Notes: generated by a model from the sequence alone, not told the origin. A stretch of 64,000 bases of DNA from WTFV01 sp965200895 (GCA_965200895.1 CBDAVM010000001.1:2046001-2110000), one strand, 5' to 3'. Shown: positions 1 to 8,022, counted from the stretch's first letter. Translations and numbers: made by a program.

Positions 1-432
1 GTGGCACTGGAGATCGGCTCCGGCGGTTCGCAGGCCGACCGGACCTGGTTCGAGATGCCGGGCACGGACGGCAACCTGGGCAAGCTGGCGGCCTACGACG
101 TCGACACCCTCGAGGAGCGCTGGAGCATCGAGCAGCGCGCCGCGTTCATGACCGCCGTGCTGACCACTGCCGGCGGGCTGGCGTTCGCCGGCGACGTCGA
201 CCGCTGGTTCCGGGCGCACGACGCCGCGACCGGCGAGGTGCTCTGGGAGACGCGGCTCGGCACGTCCGTGCAGGGCTTCCCGGTCAGCTACGGCGTCGAC
301 GGCGCGCAGTACATCGCGGTGTCGACCGGTCTCGGCGGCGGGAGCCCGCGCCGGGTGCCGGCGCTGCTGAGCCCCGACATCGTGCATCCGGACACGGGGA
401 ACGCGTTGTACGTCTTCAGGCTGCCGCAGTAG
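1..432 (+). CDS. PQQ-dependent dehydrogenase, C-terminal end (partial)
   Basis: The window opens inside this gene, so base 1 is only an in-frame position and not the true start. The 143 visible residues are the last blades of a quinoprotein beta-propeller. FRAHDAATGEVLWE is a typical PQQ-blade tryptophan motif (A..A.TG..LW), and GFPVSYGVDGAQYIAV resembles the closing blade of methanol/ethanol dehydrogenases. Such enzymes oxidise alcohols or sugars in the periplasm using PQQ. No CxxCH is present after the propeller, so this is not a quinohemoprotein with a C-terminal cytochrome domain. The substrate cannot be told from this part. Confidence 0.85.
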   Translation: MALEIGSGGSQADRTWFEMPGTDGNLGKLAAYDVDTLEERWSIEQRAAFMTAVLTTAGGLAFAGDVDRWFRAHDAATGEVLWETRLGTSVQGFPVSYGVDGAQYIAVSTGLGGGSPRRVPALLSPDIVHPDTGNALYVFRLPQ

Positions 433-576
433 CCGCGGCGCGCCCGGGCGGGTGACGCGCCCGGCCCGCCGCCCGTGGCGGCACTCGCGTACGGACCTCG
501 TCCTCGCCGGCAGCAACCGGCTCCCGGACGTTCCCGGCTCACTCGGCGGCACCCGGCTCGCGTCCGTCGCGGTCCA

Positions 577-756
577 CCACAGCACGGCGACGCTGGCGCG
601 GAGCTCGGCGAGAATCTCGTGGATGCCGCGGATCTCGGCTCGCATCTCGGCGTGTTCAGCTCGCATCTCGGCGTGTTCGGCTCGCATCTCGGCGCGGATG
701 TCCGCCACCTGCGTATCGGTGTCGTCGATACGCCGGTTCGTCGAACACTGGCGTAG
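577..756 (-). pseudogene. Coiled-coil protein fragment
   Basis: Read on the minus strand, this stretch gives IDDTDTQVADIRAEMRAEH, then two more RAEH/RAEM heptad-like units, then a hydrophobic VAVLWWTA segment. This looks like the small coiled-coil proteins (XhlA-like) common in GC-rich MAGs. The hydrophobic start one would expect upstream lies in a different frame, and no clean stop follows, so the gene looks broken. The assignment is weak and rests on composition only. Confidence 0.3.
638..700. repeat. 21-bp tandem repeat, three units
   Basis: Unit GCTCGCATCTCGGCGTGTTC plus one base occurs at 638-658 and 659-679, with a diverged third unit at 680-700. The period is seven codons and encodes the RAEMRAEH coiled-coil heptads on the minus strand, so it probably grew by slippage within that coding sequence. 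Confidence 0.7.
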
Positions 757-990
757 GCGAGAGTCACGGCGTACAGCGCGATGGTCGTGCACAGCGCGGC
801 GCAGCGTTCCGGTCCCATCCGTCCCGGTGCCCGGCCGGCGGCGCCGAGGCGCGAGGTTCCGTACGGCTGGTCATGGTCACCGAGCCAGTCTACCTCCGAG
901 GGCCGCGGGACGCCCTGATGTGCGTCAAGGAGGCGTCCTCGTTTCGCTCGTTCGACGGCGGGATCATCGCGGGGCCGCGGACGCCCTGCC

Positions 991-1335
991 GAAATCGCGC
1001 TGATCGGCCGCTGGGTGGAGCAGGGCGCCGCAGCAGGGGACCCCGCCCACCGGCCGCCGCCTCCCGTCTGGTCCTCCGGCTGGCAGCTCGGCCCGCCGGA
1101 CCTGGTGCTGACCCTGCCCGAGCCGTACGAGCTCGCAGCCGGGGGAGACGACGAGTACCGCAACTTCGTGCTGCCGGTTCCGCTGGCGGCCACCCGCCAT
1201 GTGCGGGCGTTCGACTTCCGACCGCAGGGGCGGGCGATCCACCACGCGCGGCTGCTCCTCGACCCGGCGAGGTCCGCCCGCCGCCTCGACGGCAGGGATC
1301 CGGCGCCGGGCTACGACGACGGGCTGGACGATCAA
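991..1335 (+). pseudogene. Fragment of an ascorbate-monooxygenase-like / cytochrome-associated protein
   Basis: An open stretch reads EIALIGRWVEQGAAAGDP, then WQLGPPDLVLTLPEPYEL, then YRNFVLPVPLAATRHVRAFD and an IHHARLLLDP segment. This order (end of a cytochrome c-like domain, then the start of a copper monooxygenase-like domain) is familiar from acidobacterial and planctomycete periplasmic proteins. It has no start codon context and loses its frame near 1330 (GYDDGLDD), where an unrelated frame (TINAGVRVEIAKP) takes over. I read it as the remains of a larger gene. The family name is from memory and not certain. Confidence 0.45.
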
Positions 1336-1599
1336 CGCCGGCGTGCGCGTCGAGATCGCCAAGCCCTCGAGCCCCGAAGTCGGCAAGCCGGCCGGCCGGT
1401 TCACCACCGCGGCGCTCTTCCCGGCCGCTCCCGACTGCGGTCCGGTGGCCGGCGTTCGCGGCGCGCTTCTGACACGCGGGACCTGACGACGACAGCCCGA
1501 GCTCCGTGTCTGCTTCACGGCCTCGGCGCGGGGTTCGCGTTCGCCGCGCCTGAGCCGCCGCCGTGGCGGATTCCGGAGACGCGTCCGTCGGGCGGCTCG
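1336..1599. other. No intact gene; debris
   Basis: The only open frame worth noting reads TINAGVRVEIAKPSSPEVGK and ends in a stop near 1486. It could be the tail of another broken gene, but I cannot assign it. No RNA gene or clear terminator is visible. Confidence 0.4.
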
Positions 1600-2928
1600 T
1601 CAGGGTCCCTGCTCGCCCGCAAAATCGCCCGTGCGGGCGAGCGTGTACGAATCGCGCGCCTGCACCGCCACGTCGTCGCGGGCGACGGTCACCTGCAACG
1701 TGCGATGCCGGTGGGTCGGATCCGGGTTGCTGGTGTAGTAGCCGACGACGTAGTAGTCGCTCGTCTCCGCGTCGATCTGCCGCAGCAGCTCGGAGAAATT
1801 GTTCGTGTTGACGATGGAGATGCCGCCGGTCAGCTCGGCCAGCGTGCGCAGGCTGGAGCGGGCCGCCATCATGTACTCGCGCCAGGCCTCGATCGGCACG
1901 TCGTAGTCGATGTCGGGGCTGGAGATGAGCCCTCGCGGGTCCATGGTGTACAGCGTCGTATTGGCGCGGGTGGCCGTTTCGCTCAGCTCGGCCAGCTCGG
2001 TGATGAGCTCCCCGTCGGCGAACACGGCCCCCTGGCGCTCGACGCGGTTGAACGGACTCGTGAGCGCGCGCTCGCTGATGCCGCTGCCGCCGCCGGCCAG
2101 GTCGAGCGGCCGCTCGCGCAGGAGCTCGTCGCGCATGGAGACGCCATGCAGCCGCTGCAGGGCGAACGGGTTCAGGTCGTATCCGGTGCTGATGTAGATG
2201 ATGACCTTGCGCCGGTCCTGGATTTCCGCCAGTCCCTCCAGCACGCCGTTCACCGTCATGAAGGCGCGGTGCGCACGCCAGCGCAGCTCGCCGGGGCCGT
2301 CCGGCCCCTCCTGCGTGTTCTCGATGAGGTCGCGCGGTGTCATGCCGTTGCCGACGATGCCGTCCACGGCCGATTTCACGTGCTGGAGGTCGTAGGTGAG
2401 ATCGACCGCCGTCCCGGCCGAACCGTTGGAAATGAGCCCCACCAGGTCGCCGTCGTGCACCAGCGTGTCGGCCACCTCCTTGACGAAGTGGCGGACCCGG
2501 GGGGTGACCTCCGGCTCCAGGTGCATCGCGTCGACGAAGAAGACGATGATCCGCCCCGGGATCCGGCTCCGGACGCGGCGCTGCGGCAGGATGATGCCCT
2601 CGTGCACCGGCGGCGGCGGCACGAGCTGGTTGAAGACGCGGCCGCCGTGCACCAGGATCAGTGACGCCACCTCCTGGGGCACGCCGTCCTCCAGTATCCG
2701 AAAGTCGGCCGGCGTCAGGTCGGGAACGAAGGCGCCGTTGGCGTCGCGGACGATGACGTCCGTGCGGATCAGGGTCACGCCCGACCGGAACGTGCCGGCC
2801 TGCGGGAGTCCGGGCGCCTGTTCGATCTGGGCCTGCGCGGCCGGCGCGAGTCCCGTCGCCAGAACGGCAGTCCCGATTCCCATCGCGGTACGCAACAACC
2901 TGGATCGAATCGCGGGAAGATTACGCAT
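1600..2928 (-). CDS. VWFA-related (acidobacterial type) secreted protein
   Basis: This 442-residue protein starts with a signal peptide (basic start, hydrophobic run, then APAAQA before QIEQAP). It continues with the family N-terminal module (TLIRTDVIVRDANGAFVPDL, then TPADFRILEDG) and a von Willebrand A-like domain (GRIIVFFVDAMHLEP, then KVIIYISTGYDL). It ends with SDYYVVGYYTSNPDP, which is characteristic of the VWFA-related family abundant in Acidobacteria. The usual DxSxS metal site is not intact: the strand reads DAMHL. The start at 2928 is preferred because AAGGAGG lies 12 nt upstream; the in-frame ATG at 2940 abuts that site. Function is unknown, probably extracytoplasmic. The gene stands alone and diverges from the BON gene. 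Confidence 0.85.
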   Translation of the reverse strand: MRNLPAIRSRLLRTAMGIGTAVLATGLAPAAQAQIEQAPGLPQAGTFRSGVTLIRTDVIVRDANGAFVPDLTPADFRILEDGVPQEVASLILVHGGRVFNQLVPPPPVHEGIILPQRRVRSRIPGRIIVFFVDAMHLEPEVTPRVRHFVKEVADTLVHDGDLVGLISNGSAGTAVDLTYDLQHVKSAVDGIVGNGMTPRDLIENTQEGPDGPGELRWRAHRAFMTVNGVLEGLAEIQDRRKVIIYISTGYDLNPFALQRLHGVSMRDELLRERPLDLAGGGSGISERALTSPFNRVERQGAVFADGELITELAELSETATRANTTLYTMDPRGLISSPDIDYDVPIEAWREYMMAARSSLRTLAELTGGISIVNTNNFSELLRQIDAETSDYYVVGYYTSNPDPTHRHRTLQVTVARDDVAVQARDSYTLARTGDFAGEQGP

Positions 2929-3073
2929 GGCGATGTCCATCCTCCTTGTCGATACCAACATGCTACCCCGTCTCTGCCCGAGACCGGAAGATCGATGCGG
3001 CGCCCGACCCACCTCGTGCCGTTTGGCGGGACTCGACGGAGGACGACGGAGTCCCTGGAGGTAGAATGGATGC

Positions 3074-3883
3074 ATGTCTCTGATGCCATCCGGAACGTAC
3101 GACGCGCCACGGAAACCTCTTGTTCATGCCGCCCGTTGCACGTCCGTCGGTCTCGCCGTGGCCGGCCTCCTGTTCCTGTTCTCGCCGGCGGCGCGCCCGG
3201 TCGCCGCCGCCGAGCAGTCCCGACCGACGGTTGCGGAGGCCATCGCGGAGCTGCTCCGAGACGGCCTCGACCTGGAGGATGTGGCCGTCACCGTTGACGG
3301 GACCGAGGCAACGCTCGCGGGCAGCGTCCCGACGCTGTGGGACAAGACCGAGGCGATAAACCGGACTCTGGCGTTGCCCCAGGTGGAGACGGTCGCGAGC
3401 GAGCTGACCGTGCCCGAGGTCGAGGACGACGACGATATCGCCCGCGAGGTGGGCCGGACCATCCGCAACTACCGCTACATCACCATCTGGGACTATGTCG
3501 GGGGCGGTGTGGAAAACGGCGTCGTGACCCTGAACGGGGCCGTGACACCGGATCGCGACAAGCCCGCGGAGCTGTTCGAGCGGGTGGCGCGGATCCGCGG
3601 CGTCCAGGAGATCCGGATGCAGATCGCCCGCCAGTCGGCGTCGAGCCGCGACGACCGGCTGCGGATGGAGATCGCCGCCCGTGCGTTGCGGCATCCGACG
3701 CTGTCGCACTACACCCTGACCGGAGATATCATCCCGCCGTTCCGCATCATCGTCGACCAGGCGGTGGTCACGCTCGCCGGGGCGGTCCGGAGCGGGGCCG
3801 AGAGCCGCGTTCTGGAGATGATTGCCCGACAGGCGTTCGAGTCGGATGAGGTCAGGAATTTTCTGCAGTACCCCGGCAGATGA
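3074..3883 (+). CDS. BON-domain periplasmic protein
   Basis: This 269-residue protein has an N-terminal hydrophobic segment (VGLAVAGLLFLFSPAA) that looks like a signal peptide with AAAEQS after it. Three BON-like modules follow, at about 50-115 (VAVTVDGTEATLAGSVPT), 120-190 (GGGVENGVVTLNGAVTPD) and 200-265 (IIVDQAVVTLAGAVRSG). BON domains bind membranes or lipids and occur in OsmY-like periplasmic stress proteins. GGAGGT lies 12 nt before the chosen ATG; two other ATGs overlap just upstream. The gene is divergent from the VWFA-related gene, with which it shares a 145-bp intergenic region. Confidence 0.85.
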   Translation: MSLMPSGTYDAPRKPLVHAARCTSVGLAVAGLLFLFSPAARPVAAAEQSRPTVAEAIAELLRDGLDLEDVAVTVDGTEATLAGSVPTLWDKTEAINRTLALPQVETVASELTVPEVEDDDDIAREVGRTIRNYRYITIWDYVGGGVENGVVTLNGAVTPDRDKPAELFERVARIRGVQEIRMQIARQSASSRDDRLRMEIAARALRHPTLSHYTLTGDIIPPFRIIVDQAVVTLAGAVRSGAESRVLEMIARQAFESDEVRNFLQYPGR

Positions 3884-4031
3884 GGACAGCGCTGAACGAG
3901 AGTCCGCCCTGGACGACAGCGAAAGCCAAACGGGGAGAGGACCGGCGGGATGCGCAGGCTGCTGCCCCGGGCGGCGTGGCCGCCCCGCCAGTGGGTGCGG
4001 GCGACCACGCGCCGACTGCTGACAGGCGACG

Positions 4032-5012
4032 CTACGGGGCGAGCTGGGCGATCAGCCCGTTCGCCTGGGCGGCGAAGCGACCGCCCGGTTCCCGTTCCAC
4101 GTACGTCCGCCAGTAGGTGACCGCCTCGGCGATCCGACCTGCGTTCAGACTCGCCATCCCCAGCCAGTAGTTCGCCTCGCCGTGGCTCGGGTCCAGCTCC
4201 AGGGTCTGCTCGAAGAGGCCGCGCGCCTCGTCCGTACGCCCCGCGTTCCAGGCGGCGAGGCCCTGATTGAACACCGCGCCGGCGTCGCCGCCGCCGCCCG
4301 CGGTGCCGCCCCGCAGCCGGGCCGCCTCGGCGCTTGCCTCACCCGCATCGTCGAAGCGCCGCTGCGCGTTGTAGACGGCGGCCAGCGTGTCGAACGCCGC
4401 CGCGTCGTCCGGGGTGATCCCGGTCGCCCGCCGCAGGGCCTGTTCGGCCTCGGCATAGTTCCCCCGCTGGTACTCGACGATGCCCAGGTTCCGGAGACAT
4501 TCGCCGCAATCGGGCGTCGTCTCGATGGCTTCGGTCAGGAGCTGCGCCGCCTCGTCGTAGTTGCCCCCGCGGGCCGCCGCCAGACCGCCCTCGAACGCGT
4601 CCGCGGTTGCTTCGCGTGCTTCCAGCTCGGCGATCTCCTCCGCCGACATCCCCGTGCGGTCCACCTGTCCCCGGCCGAGGACCTGAACATCCAGCTCGAA
4701 TTCCTCTCCGGCGGATATCCGGATGCTGTACTGCAGGGCGCCGATCCCCTCCGCCGTATACGTGACGACGTACGGACCGCTCGCGAGGCCCATCTGGATG
4801 TACTCGCCCTCGTCGTTCGTCGTGGTCTCGAAGCTGCGCGTGATGCCGCCCTGGAAGTCGATGTGGACGCGGGCGTCCTCGATGACGTTCCCCTCATGAT
4901 CGGTCACCACGCCGAAGATGCGGGCGCTGTTCTGGGCGAACGCGGGCTGGACGAAGACCACGGTGAAGGCCGCGGCGAGCAGAATCGGGAAAATCGGTCG
5001 CGAAACGGGCAT
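4032..5012 (-). CDS. TPR protein with carboxypeptidase-regulatory-like domain
   Basis: This 326-residue exported protein has a signal peptide (ILLAAAFTVVFVQPAFA). A carboxypeptidase-regulatory (CNA-B-like) beta-sandwich spans about 30-105 (FGVVTDHEGNVIEDARVHID), followed by TPR repeats from about 130 to the end (GNYDEAAQLLTEAIETTPDC, GNYAEAEQALRRA, GRTDEARGLFEQTLELDPSH). The start at 5012 has GGAGG seven bases upstream. The same architecture recurs in the protein at 42938-43942, so the two are paralogues. Such proteins are typical of acidobacterial envelopes; the partner is unknown. The CGEC pair at the first TPR is matched by CVEC in the paralogue, which suggests a conserved feature. Confidence 0.85.
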   Translation of the reverse strand: MPVSRPIFPILLAAAFTVVFVQPAFAQNSARIFGVVTDHEGNVIEDARVHIDFQGGITRSFETTTNDEGEYIQMGLASGPYVVTYTAEGIGALQYSIRISAGEEFELDVQVLGRGQVDRTGMSAEEIAELEAREATADAFEGGLAAARGGNYDEAAQLLTEAIETTPDCGECLRNLGIVEYQRGNYAEAEQALRRATGITPDDAAAFDTLAAVYNAQRRFDDAGEASAEAARLRGGTAGGGGDAGAVFNQGLAAWNAGRTDEARGLFEQTLELDPSHGEANYWLGMASLNAGRIAEAVTYWRTYVEREPGGRFAAQANGLIAQLAP

Positions 5013-5101
5013 GGGATACCTCCGGGGCACGCGGTCTCTCGAAACAGGCTCAGGTTATCTCACCGGCCGACCGAGGGCAACCCTCGTGGCTTCGAGACAG
5101 T

Positions 5102-5117
5102 TGTAGACTGGTCTACA
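5102..5117. promoter_or_regulatory. Palindromic operator candidate upstream of qhpG
   Basis: TGTAGAC-TG-GTCTACA is a perfect 7-bp inverted repeat with a 2-bp spacer, centred 32 bases before the qhpG start. It resembles GntR-type operators. No regulator gene lies beside it, and the qhpR regulator known from Paracoccus is not in the window. Confidence 0.45.
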
Positions 5118-5141
5118 GGTCTGGTGCCTTGAAGTGGAGCC

Positions 5142-6800
5142 ATGCGCACCGTCGGTTCGTACGAAGCCAAGACAGCGGTGGATGTGGCGGTCATCGGCGG
5201 CGGTCCGGCCGGCGCGTCGGCGGGCCGCCTCCTTGCCGCGTGGGGCCATTCCGTACTGCTGCTGACCAGGTCGGATGTCGGCGCACCCGGGTTGGCCGAG
5301 TCGCTGCCGCCGAGCTGCCGGAAGGTCTTCGAGGCGGTCGGCGTACGCGAGGCGATCGAGGCGGCGGGGTACCTCACGGCGGGCGGCAACACGGTCTGCT
5401 GGGGCGGCGGCCCGCCCCGGATCGCTGCGTTCGGCGGCGGACGGGTCGGCTGTCAGGTTCTGCGGCGGGATTTCGATCGGCTGCTGCTGGCCGAAGCACG
5501 GCGTGCCGGCACGGTCGTGCGGACGGGGGTGACCGTGCGCCACGCCGCGTTTCCGGACGGATCGTCGCGGGGCGAAGGTGACGGGGGCGCGGCAGCCGGC
5601 TCGCCCGGCAGGCCGGAAGCGGCGGGGGGCCTGCATCGCGTTTCCCCGATCGGGAGAGTCACCGGCCGGGACGATCGTGGTGATTCGGTCGATGTGTCGG
5701 CCCGGATGGTCCTCGACTGTTCCGGTCGAGCGGGGGTGGTGGCGCGTCGTCATCGCACGCGCGTGCGAACGGGGGAGACGACGCTGGCCCTGATCGGCGT
5801 CTGGCGGTGCGACGACGGATGGCCGCGCATCGCCGGCGAATCGGGCGGAGACGCCCATCCGGCGTCCGAAGACGACGCGCATACCGTCGTCGAGGCGTAC
5901 GCCGACGGTTGGGCGTGGTCGGTGCCGGTGTCGAGCCGCCGCCGGTACGTGACGATCATGGTCGACCCGCGCACGACGCAGACGGATCATCCCGGATCGC
6001 TGGCTGCACGCTACGCCGCCGAGCTCGACAAGACGCGCCATCTGGCGCGCATGATCGGTGGCGCGACACTGGAGGCGCCGCCCCGCGCCTGCGACGCTTC
6101 GCAGTACGGCGCCCGCCGTTTCGGAGGTCCCGGGTTTCTCCTGGTGGGCGATGCCGCGACCTTCATCGATCCGCTGTCGTCGTTCGGGGTCAAGAAGGCG
6201 ATGGCGTCGGGCTGGCTCGCCGCGGTCGTGACGAACACCTGCCTGCGGCATCCGGACCGCGAGGACCTGGCCCGGCGATTCCATGCCGAGCGGGAGCACG
6301 AGGTCTGGGCGAGCTACCGCCGGCAGGCCGCTGGGTTCTTCGCGCAGGTGTCGACCAGGGAGCTGCACCCGTTCTGGAGCGACCGGGCGGATCCGATCCT
6401 GGTGGAGGCCGCCGCGGACCGGTCCGGCGCCGCGGACGCGCTGGAGGCGTTTCGCCGCGATCCGGCGGTCCGGGAGGCGTTCGAGGCGTTGCGGCGCGCG
6501 CCGTCGATCCGTCTGCGGCCGACTCGTGCGGCGCGCGCCACGCCGGCGCCGGCGGTGGTGGGACGCGAGATCGTGCCCGACGCCAGCCTGTCGATCGCGG
6601 CGGGGGATGCCGGGACGGTGACCATCCGCTATCTGCGCGGCGTCGACCTGCCGGCGCTCGTCGCGATGTCCGGCCGGCGATCTCAGGTGCCGGACCTCTA
6701 CGACGCCTACTCGCGGTCGCATCCGCCGGTGGAGCTGGCCGATTTTCTCGGCGCGCTGGCGGTCCTGCTCGGCAAGGGGCTGCTGCGAAACGACATCTGA
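5142..6800 (+). CDS. qhpG: QhpG-like FAD monooxygenase (gamma-subunit Trp hydroxylase)
   Basis: This 552-residue flavoprotein belongs to the tryptophan-halogenase-like group. It shows the dinucleotide fold VAVIGGGPAGASAGRLLA at 15-32, a halogenase-type WxWxVP motif (WAWSVP, 257-262), and the second FAD motif GDAATFIDPLSSFGVKKA at 336-353. In Paracoccus, QhpG hydroxylates the Trp of QhpC that becomes the tryptophylquinone. The gene lies upstream of qhpA on the same strand, and without the mobile insert the gap would be about 73 bp. The last ~95 residues (from VVGREIVPD) look like a separate small domain ending DFLGALAVLLGKGLLRN, reminiscent of winged-helix/PqqD-like folds; this is inference. 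A GGAG lies very close (2 nt) to the ATG, so initiation may be weak. The alternative is an unrelated flavin halogenase or hydroxylase. Confidence 0.8.
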   Translation: MRTVGSYEAKTAVDVAVIGGGPAGASAGRLLAAWGHSVLLLTRSDVGAPGLAESLPPSCRKVFEAVGVREAIEAAGYLTAGGNTVCWGGGPPRIAAFGGGRVGCQVLRRDFDRLLLAEARRAGTVVRTGVTVRHAAFPDGSSRGEGDGGAAAGSPGRPEAAGGLHRVSPIGRVTGRDDRGDSVDVSARMVLDCSGRAGVVARRHRTRVRTGETTLALIGVWRCDDGWPRIAGESGGDAHPASEDDAHTVVEAYADGWAWSVPVSSRRRYVTIMVDPRTTQTDHPGSLAARYAAELDKTRHLARMIGGATLEAPPRACDASQYGARRFGGPGFLLVGDAATFIDPLSSFGVKKAMASGWLAAVVTNTCLRHPDREDLARRFHAEREHEVWASYRRQAAGFFAQVSTRELHPFWSDRADPILVEAAADRSGAADALEAFRRDPAVREAFEALRRAPSIRLRPTRAARATPAPAVVGREIVPDASLSIAAGDAGTVTIRYLRGVDLPALVAMSGRRSQVPDLYDAYSRSHPPVELADFLGALAVLLGKGLLRNDI

Positions 6801-6818
6801 GCGATTGGAGACCTGTCG

Positions 6819-6835
6819 GCCTTCGGGTAGTGTGG
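6819..6835. repeat. Left boundary of mobile unit: 8-bp target duplication plus terminal repeat
   Basis: GGCCTTCG (6819-6826) is followed by the inverted repeat GGTAGTGTG (6827-6835). Both recur exactly, in mirrored arrangement, at 9454-9470. Eight to nine base duplications and ends starting GGT are characteristic of the IS1 family. Confidence 0.85.
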
Positions 6836-6854
6836 TAGTTTCACATTTCTTCTC

Positions 6855-6884
6855 TTGACGGGTGCACTGGCCGCTCGGTACCGT
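6855..6884 (+). promoter_or_regulatory. Promoter candidate for the small protein gene
   Basis: TTGACG at 6855-6860 and TACCGT at 6879-6884 are 18 bp apart. The first ATG follows only seven bases after the -10 and has no Shine-Dalgarno site, so the transcript could be nearly leaderless. Confidence 0.35.
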
Positions 6885-6891
6885 TCGGATC

Positions 6892-7149
6892 ATGCCCAAG
6901 GGACCGAACGGTGAGTGGCGACCGGCTGGCGACAACGAGTGCGCAGCGCTCGTCTGCAGCGTCCTGCTCGGCGAGACCCCCGAGACGTACGGTCCCCCGC
7001 AGCCGACTGACGAAGAACGGCAGGCGCGACGCGCGCGGGCCAGCAAGGGCGGACACGCACGCGCTGCCGGGATGAGCGAGCATTCCCGCTCTAAAATCGC
7101 CGCGATGGGTGCTGCAGCTCGCATCGCGCGTCAGAACAACCCCGGTTGA
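6892..7149 (+). CDS. Small basic protein of unknown function
   Basis: This is an 85-residue protein that I do not recognise. Its C-terminal half is basic and glycine/alanine-rich (RARRARASKGGHARAAG, then KIAAMGAAARIARQ), a pattern seen in small nucleic-acid-associated or phage/plasmid proteins. The N-terminal part includes ECAALVCSVLLGETPETYGP. The start at 6892 is chosen because it is the first ATG after the promoter-like elements; an upstream in-frame GTG at 6862 is possible. It lies at the left end of the mobile unit, 155 bp before the first RiPP precursor on the same strand, so it may be co-transcribed with the peptides. Confidence 0.5.
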   Translation: MPKGPNGEWRPAGDNECAALVCSVLLGETPETYGPPQPTDEERQARRARASKGGHARAAGMSEHSRSKIAAMGAAARIARQNNPG

Positions 7150-7174
7150 TTGATCGGCTTCCCGGTGTACGGGT

Positions 7175-7186
7175 CGGTCATGACCG
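7175..7186. promoter_or_regulatory. 12-bp perfect palindrome upstream of the peptide genes
   Basis: CGGTCATGACCG lies 119 bp upstream of the first precursor start. It could be an operator; nothing else supports this. Confidence 0.25.
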
Positions 7187-7304
7187 GGAGCGACGGCCTC
7201 TCGGTTGCCAGCTGCCGCATCTGTCTCGCTCGGAGACCACTGGGTATGAAAGCTGGCCTTCCGTGCAAGCAAGGCTGGCATCCGTGCATGCAAGGAGGAT
7301 GAAG

Positions 7305-7586
7305 ATGGGGAATTTCGAGAGCATGATGGTGACGGCGGAGGACATCCGGAAGAAGATCGTCGACAGGGCGGGCGAGGATACCGACTTCCGGGCAGAATTT
7401 GTGGCCGACCCCAAGGCTGTCATCAGCCGCGAATTCGGCGTGGAGTTGCCGGACAGCATGCGGGTGCACGTGCATGAGATTGACATGGAGAACGCCCACA
7501 TCGCCCTCCCGCCACTGCCCGAGCTCGACGAGGAACAGCTCGAGCGCCTCGCCGGCGCCGGCGGCATCGGGTACATCTGCTGCTAG
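7305..7586 (+). CDS. NHLP leader-type RiPP precursor peptide, copy 1
   Basis: This 93-residue peptide matches the nitrile-hydratase-like leader peptide (NHLP) family of natural-product precursors. It has an alpha-helical start (DIRKKIVDRAGEDTDFRA), the hallmark FVADPKAVISREFGVELPD at 32-50, a beta strand (MRVHVHEIDMENAHIALPP) and an acidic LDEEQLERLAGAGG end. The predicted core after Gly-Gly is only six residues, IGYICC. AAGGAGG lies six bases before this ATG; the ATG at 7299 abuts it. A near-identical copy follows 154 bp downstream. Family members are usually modified by dedicated enzymes (cyclodehydratases, lanthionine synthetases, radical SAM enzymes) and exported by a C39-peptidase ABC transporter. 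None of these is visible nearby, so maturation would have to come from elsewhere. The gene lies within the mobile unit. Confidence 0.85.
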   Translation: MGNFESMMVTAEDIRKKIVDRAGEDTDFRAEFVADPKAVISREFGVELPDSMRVHVHEIDMENAHIALPPLPELDEEQLERLAGAGGIGYICC

Positions 7587-7740
7587 GAGTTCCGTGCCGC
7601 AGGAAGCAGACTCCTGGGAGGCCGGCTGGGCGGGAAGCGGAGCCGCAGGCGACGGTTTCCGCCCAGCCTCGGCGGAACGTTTGCCCGTTCGCGACGAGTT
7701 GCAACATGGACGACTCTCCGTGCGAGTAGGGAGGATGAAG

Positions 7741-8022
7741 ATGCCGAATTCCGAGAGCGTGATGGTGACGGCGGAGGACATCCGGAAGAAGATCGTCGAC
7801 AGGGCGGGCGAGGATACCGACTTCCGGGCGGCATTTGTGGCCGACCCCAAGGCCGTCATCAGCCGCGAATTCGGCGTGGAGTTGCCGGACAGCATGCGGG
7901 TGCACGTGCATGAGATTGACATGGAGAACGCCCACATCGCCCTCCTGCCACTGCCCGAGCTCGACGAGGAACAGCTCGAGAACGTCGCCGGCGGGGCTTG
8001 GTGGATGAACTGCTGCTGCTAG
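7741..8022 (+). CDS. NHLP leader-type RiPP precursor peptide, copy 2
   Basis: This is a 93-residue tandem duplicate of the preceding gene. Across the first 80 codons I count eight base differences, giving five amino-acid changes (G2P, F4S, M7V, E31A, P69L). After residue 80 the similarity stops: the end reads NVAGG followed by AWWMNCCC, so the predicted core is eight residues and rich in Trp and Cys. Both copies have exactly the same length. GGGAGG lies six bases before the ATG. A conserved leader with a replaced core is the usual signature of RiPP precursor families. The gene lies in the mobile unit, just before a truncated methyltransferase on the other strand. Confidence 0.85.
   Translation: MPNSESVMVTAEDIRKKIVDRAGEDTDFRAAFVADPKAVISREFGVELPDSMRVHVHEIDMENAHIALLPLPELDEEQLENVAGGAWWMNCCC

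Noticed and set aside
1612..1641. Terminator hairpin at the end of the VWFA-related gene
   Set aside because: CTCGCCCGCA/TGCGGGCGAG is a perfect inverted repeat, but it lies inside the coding end and is not followed by a T-tract on the gene's strand.
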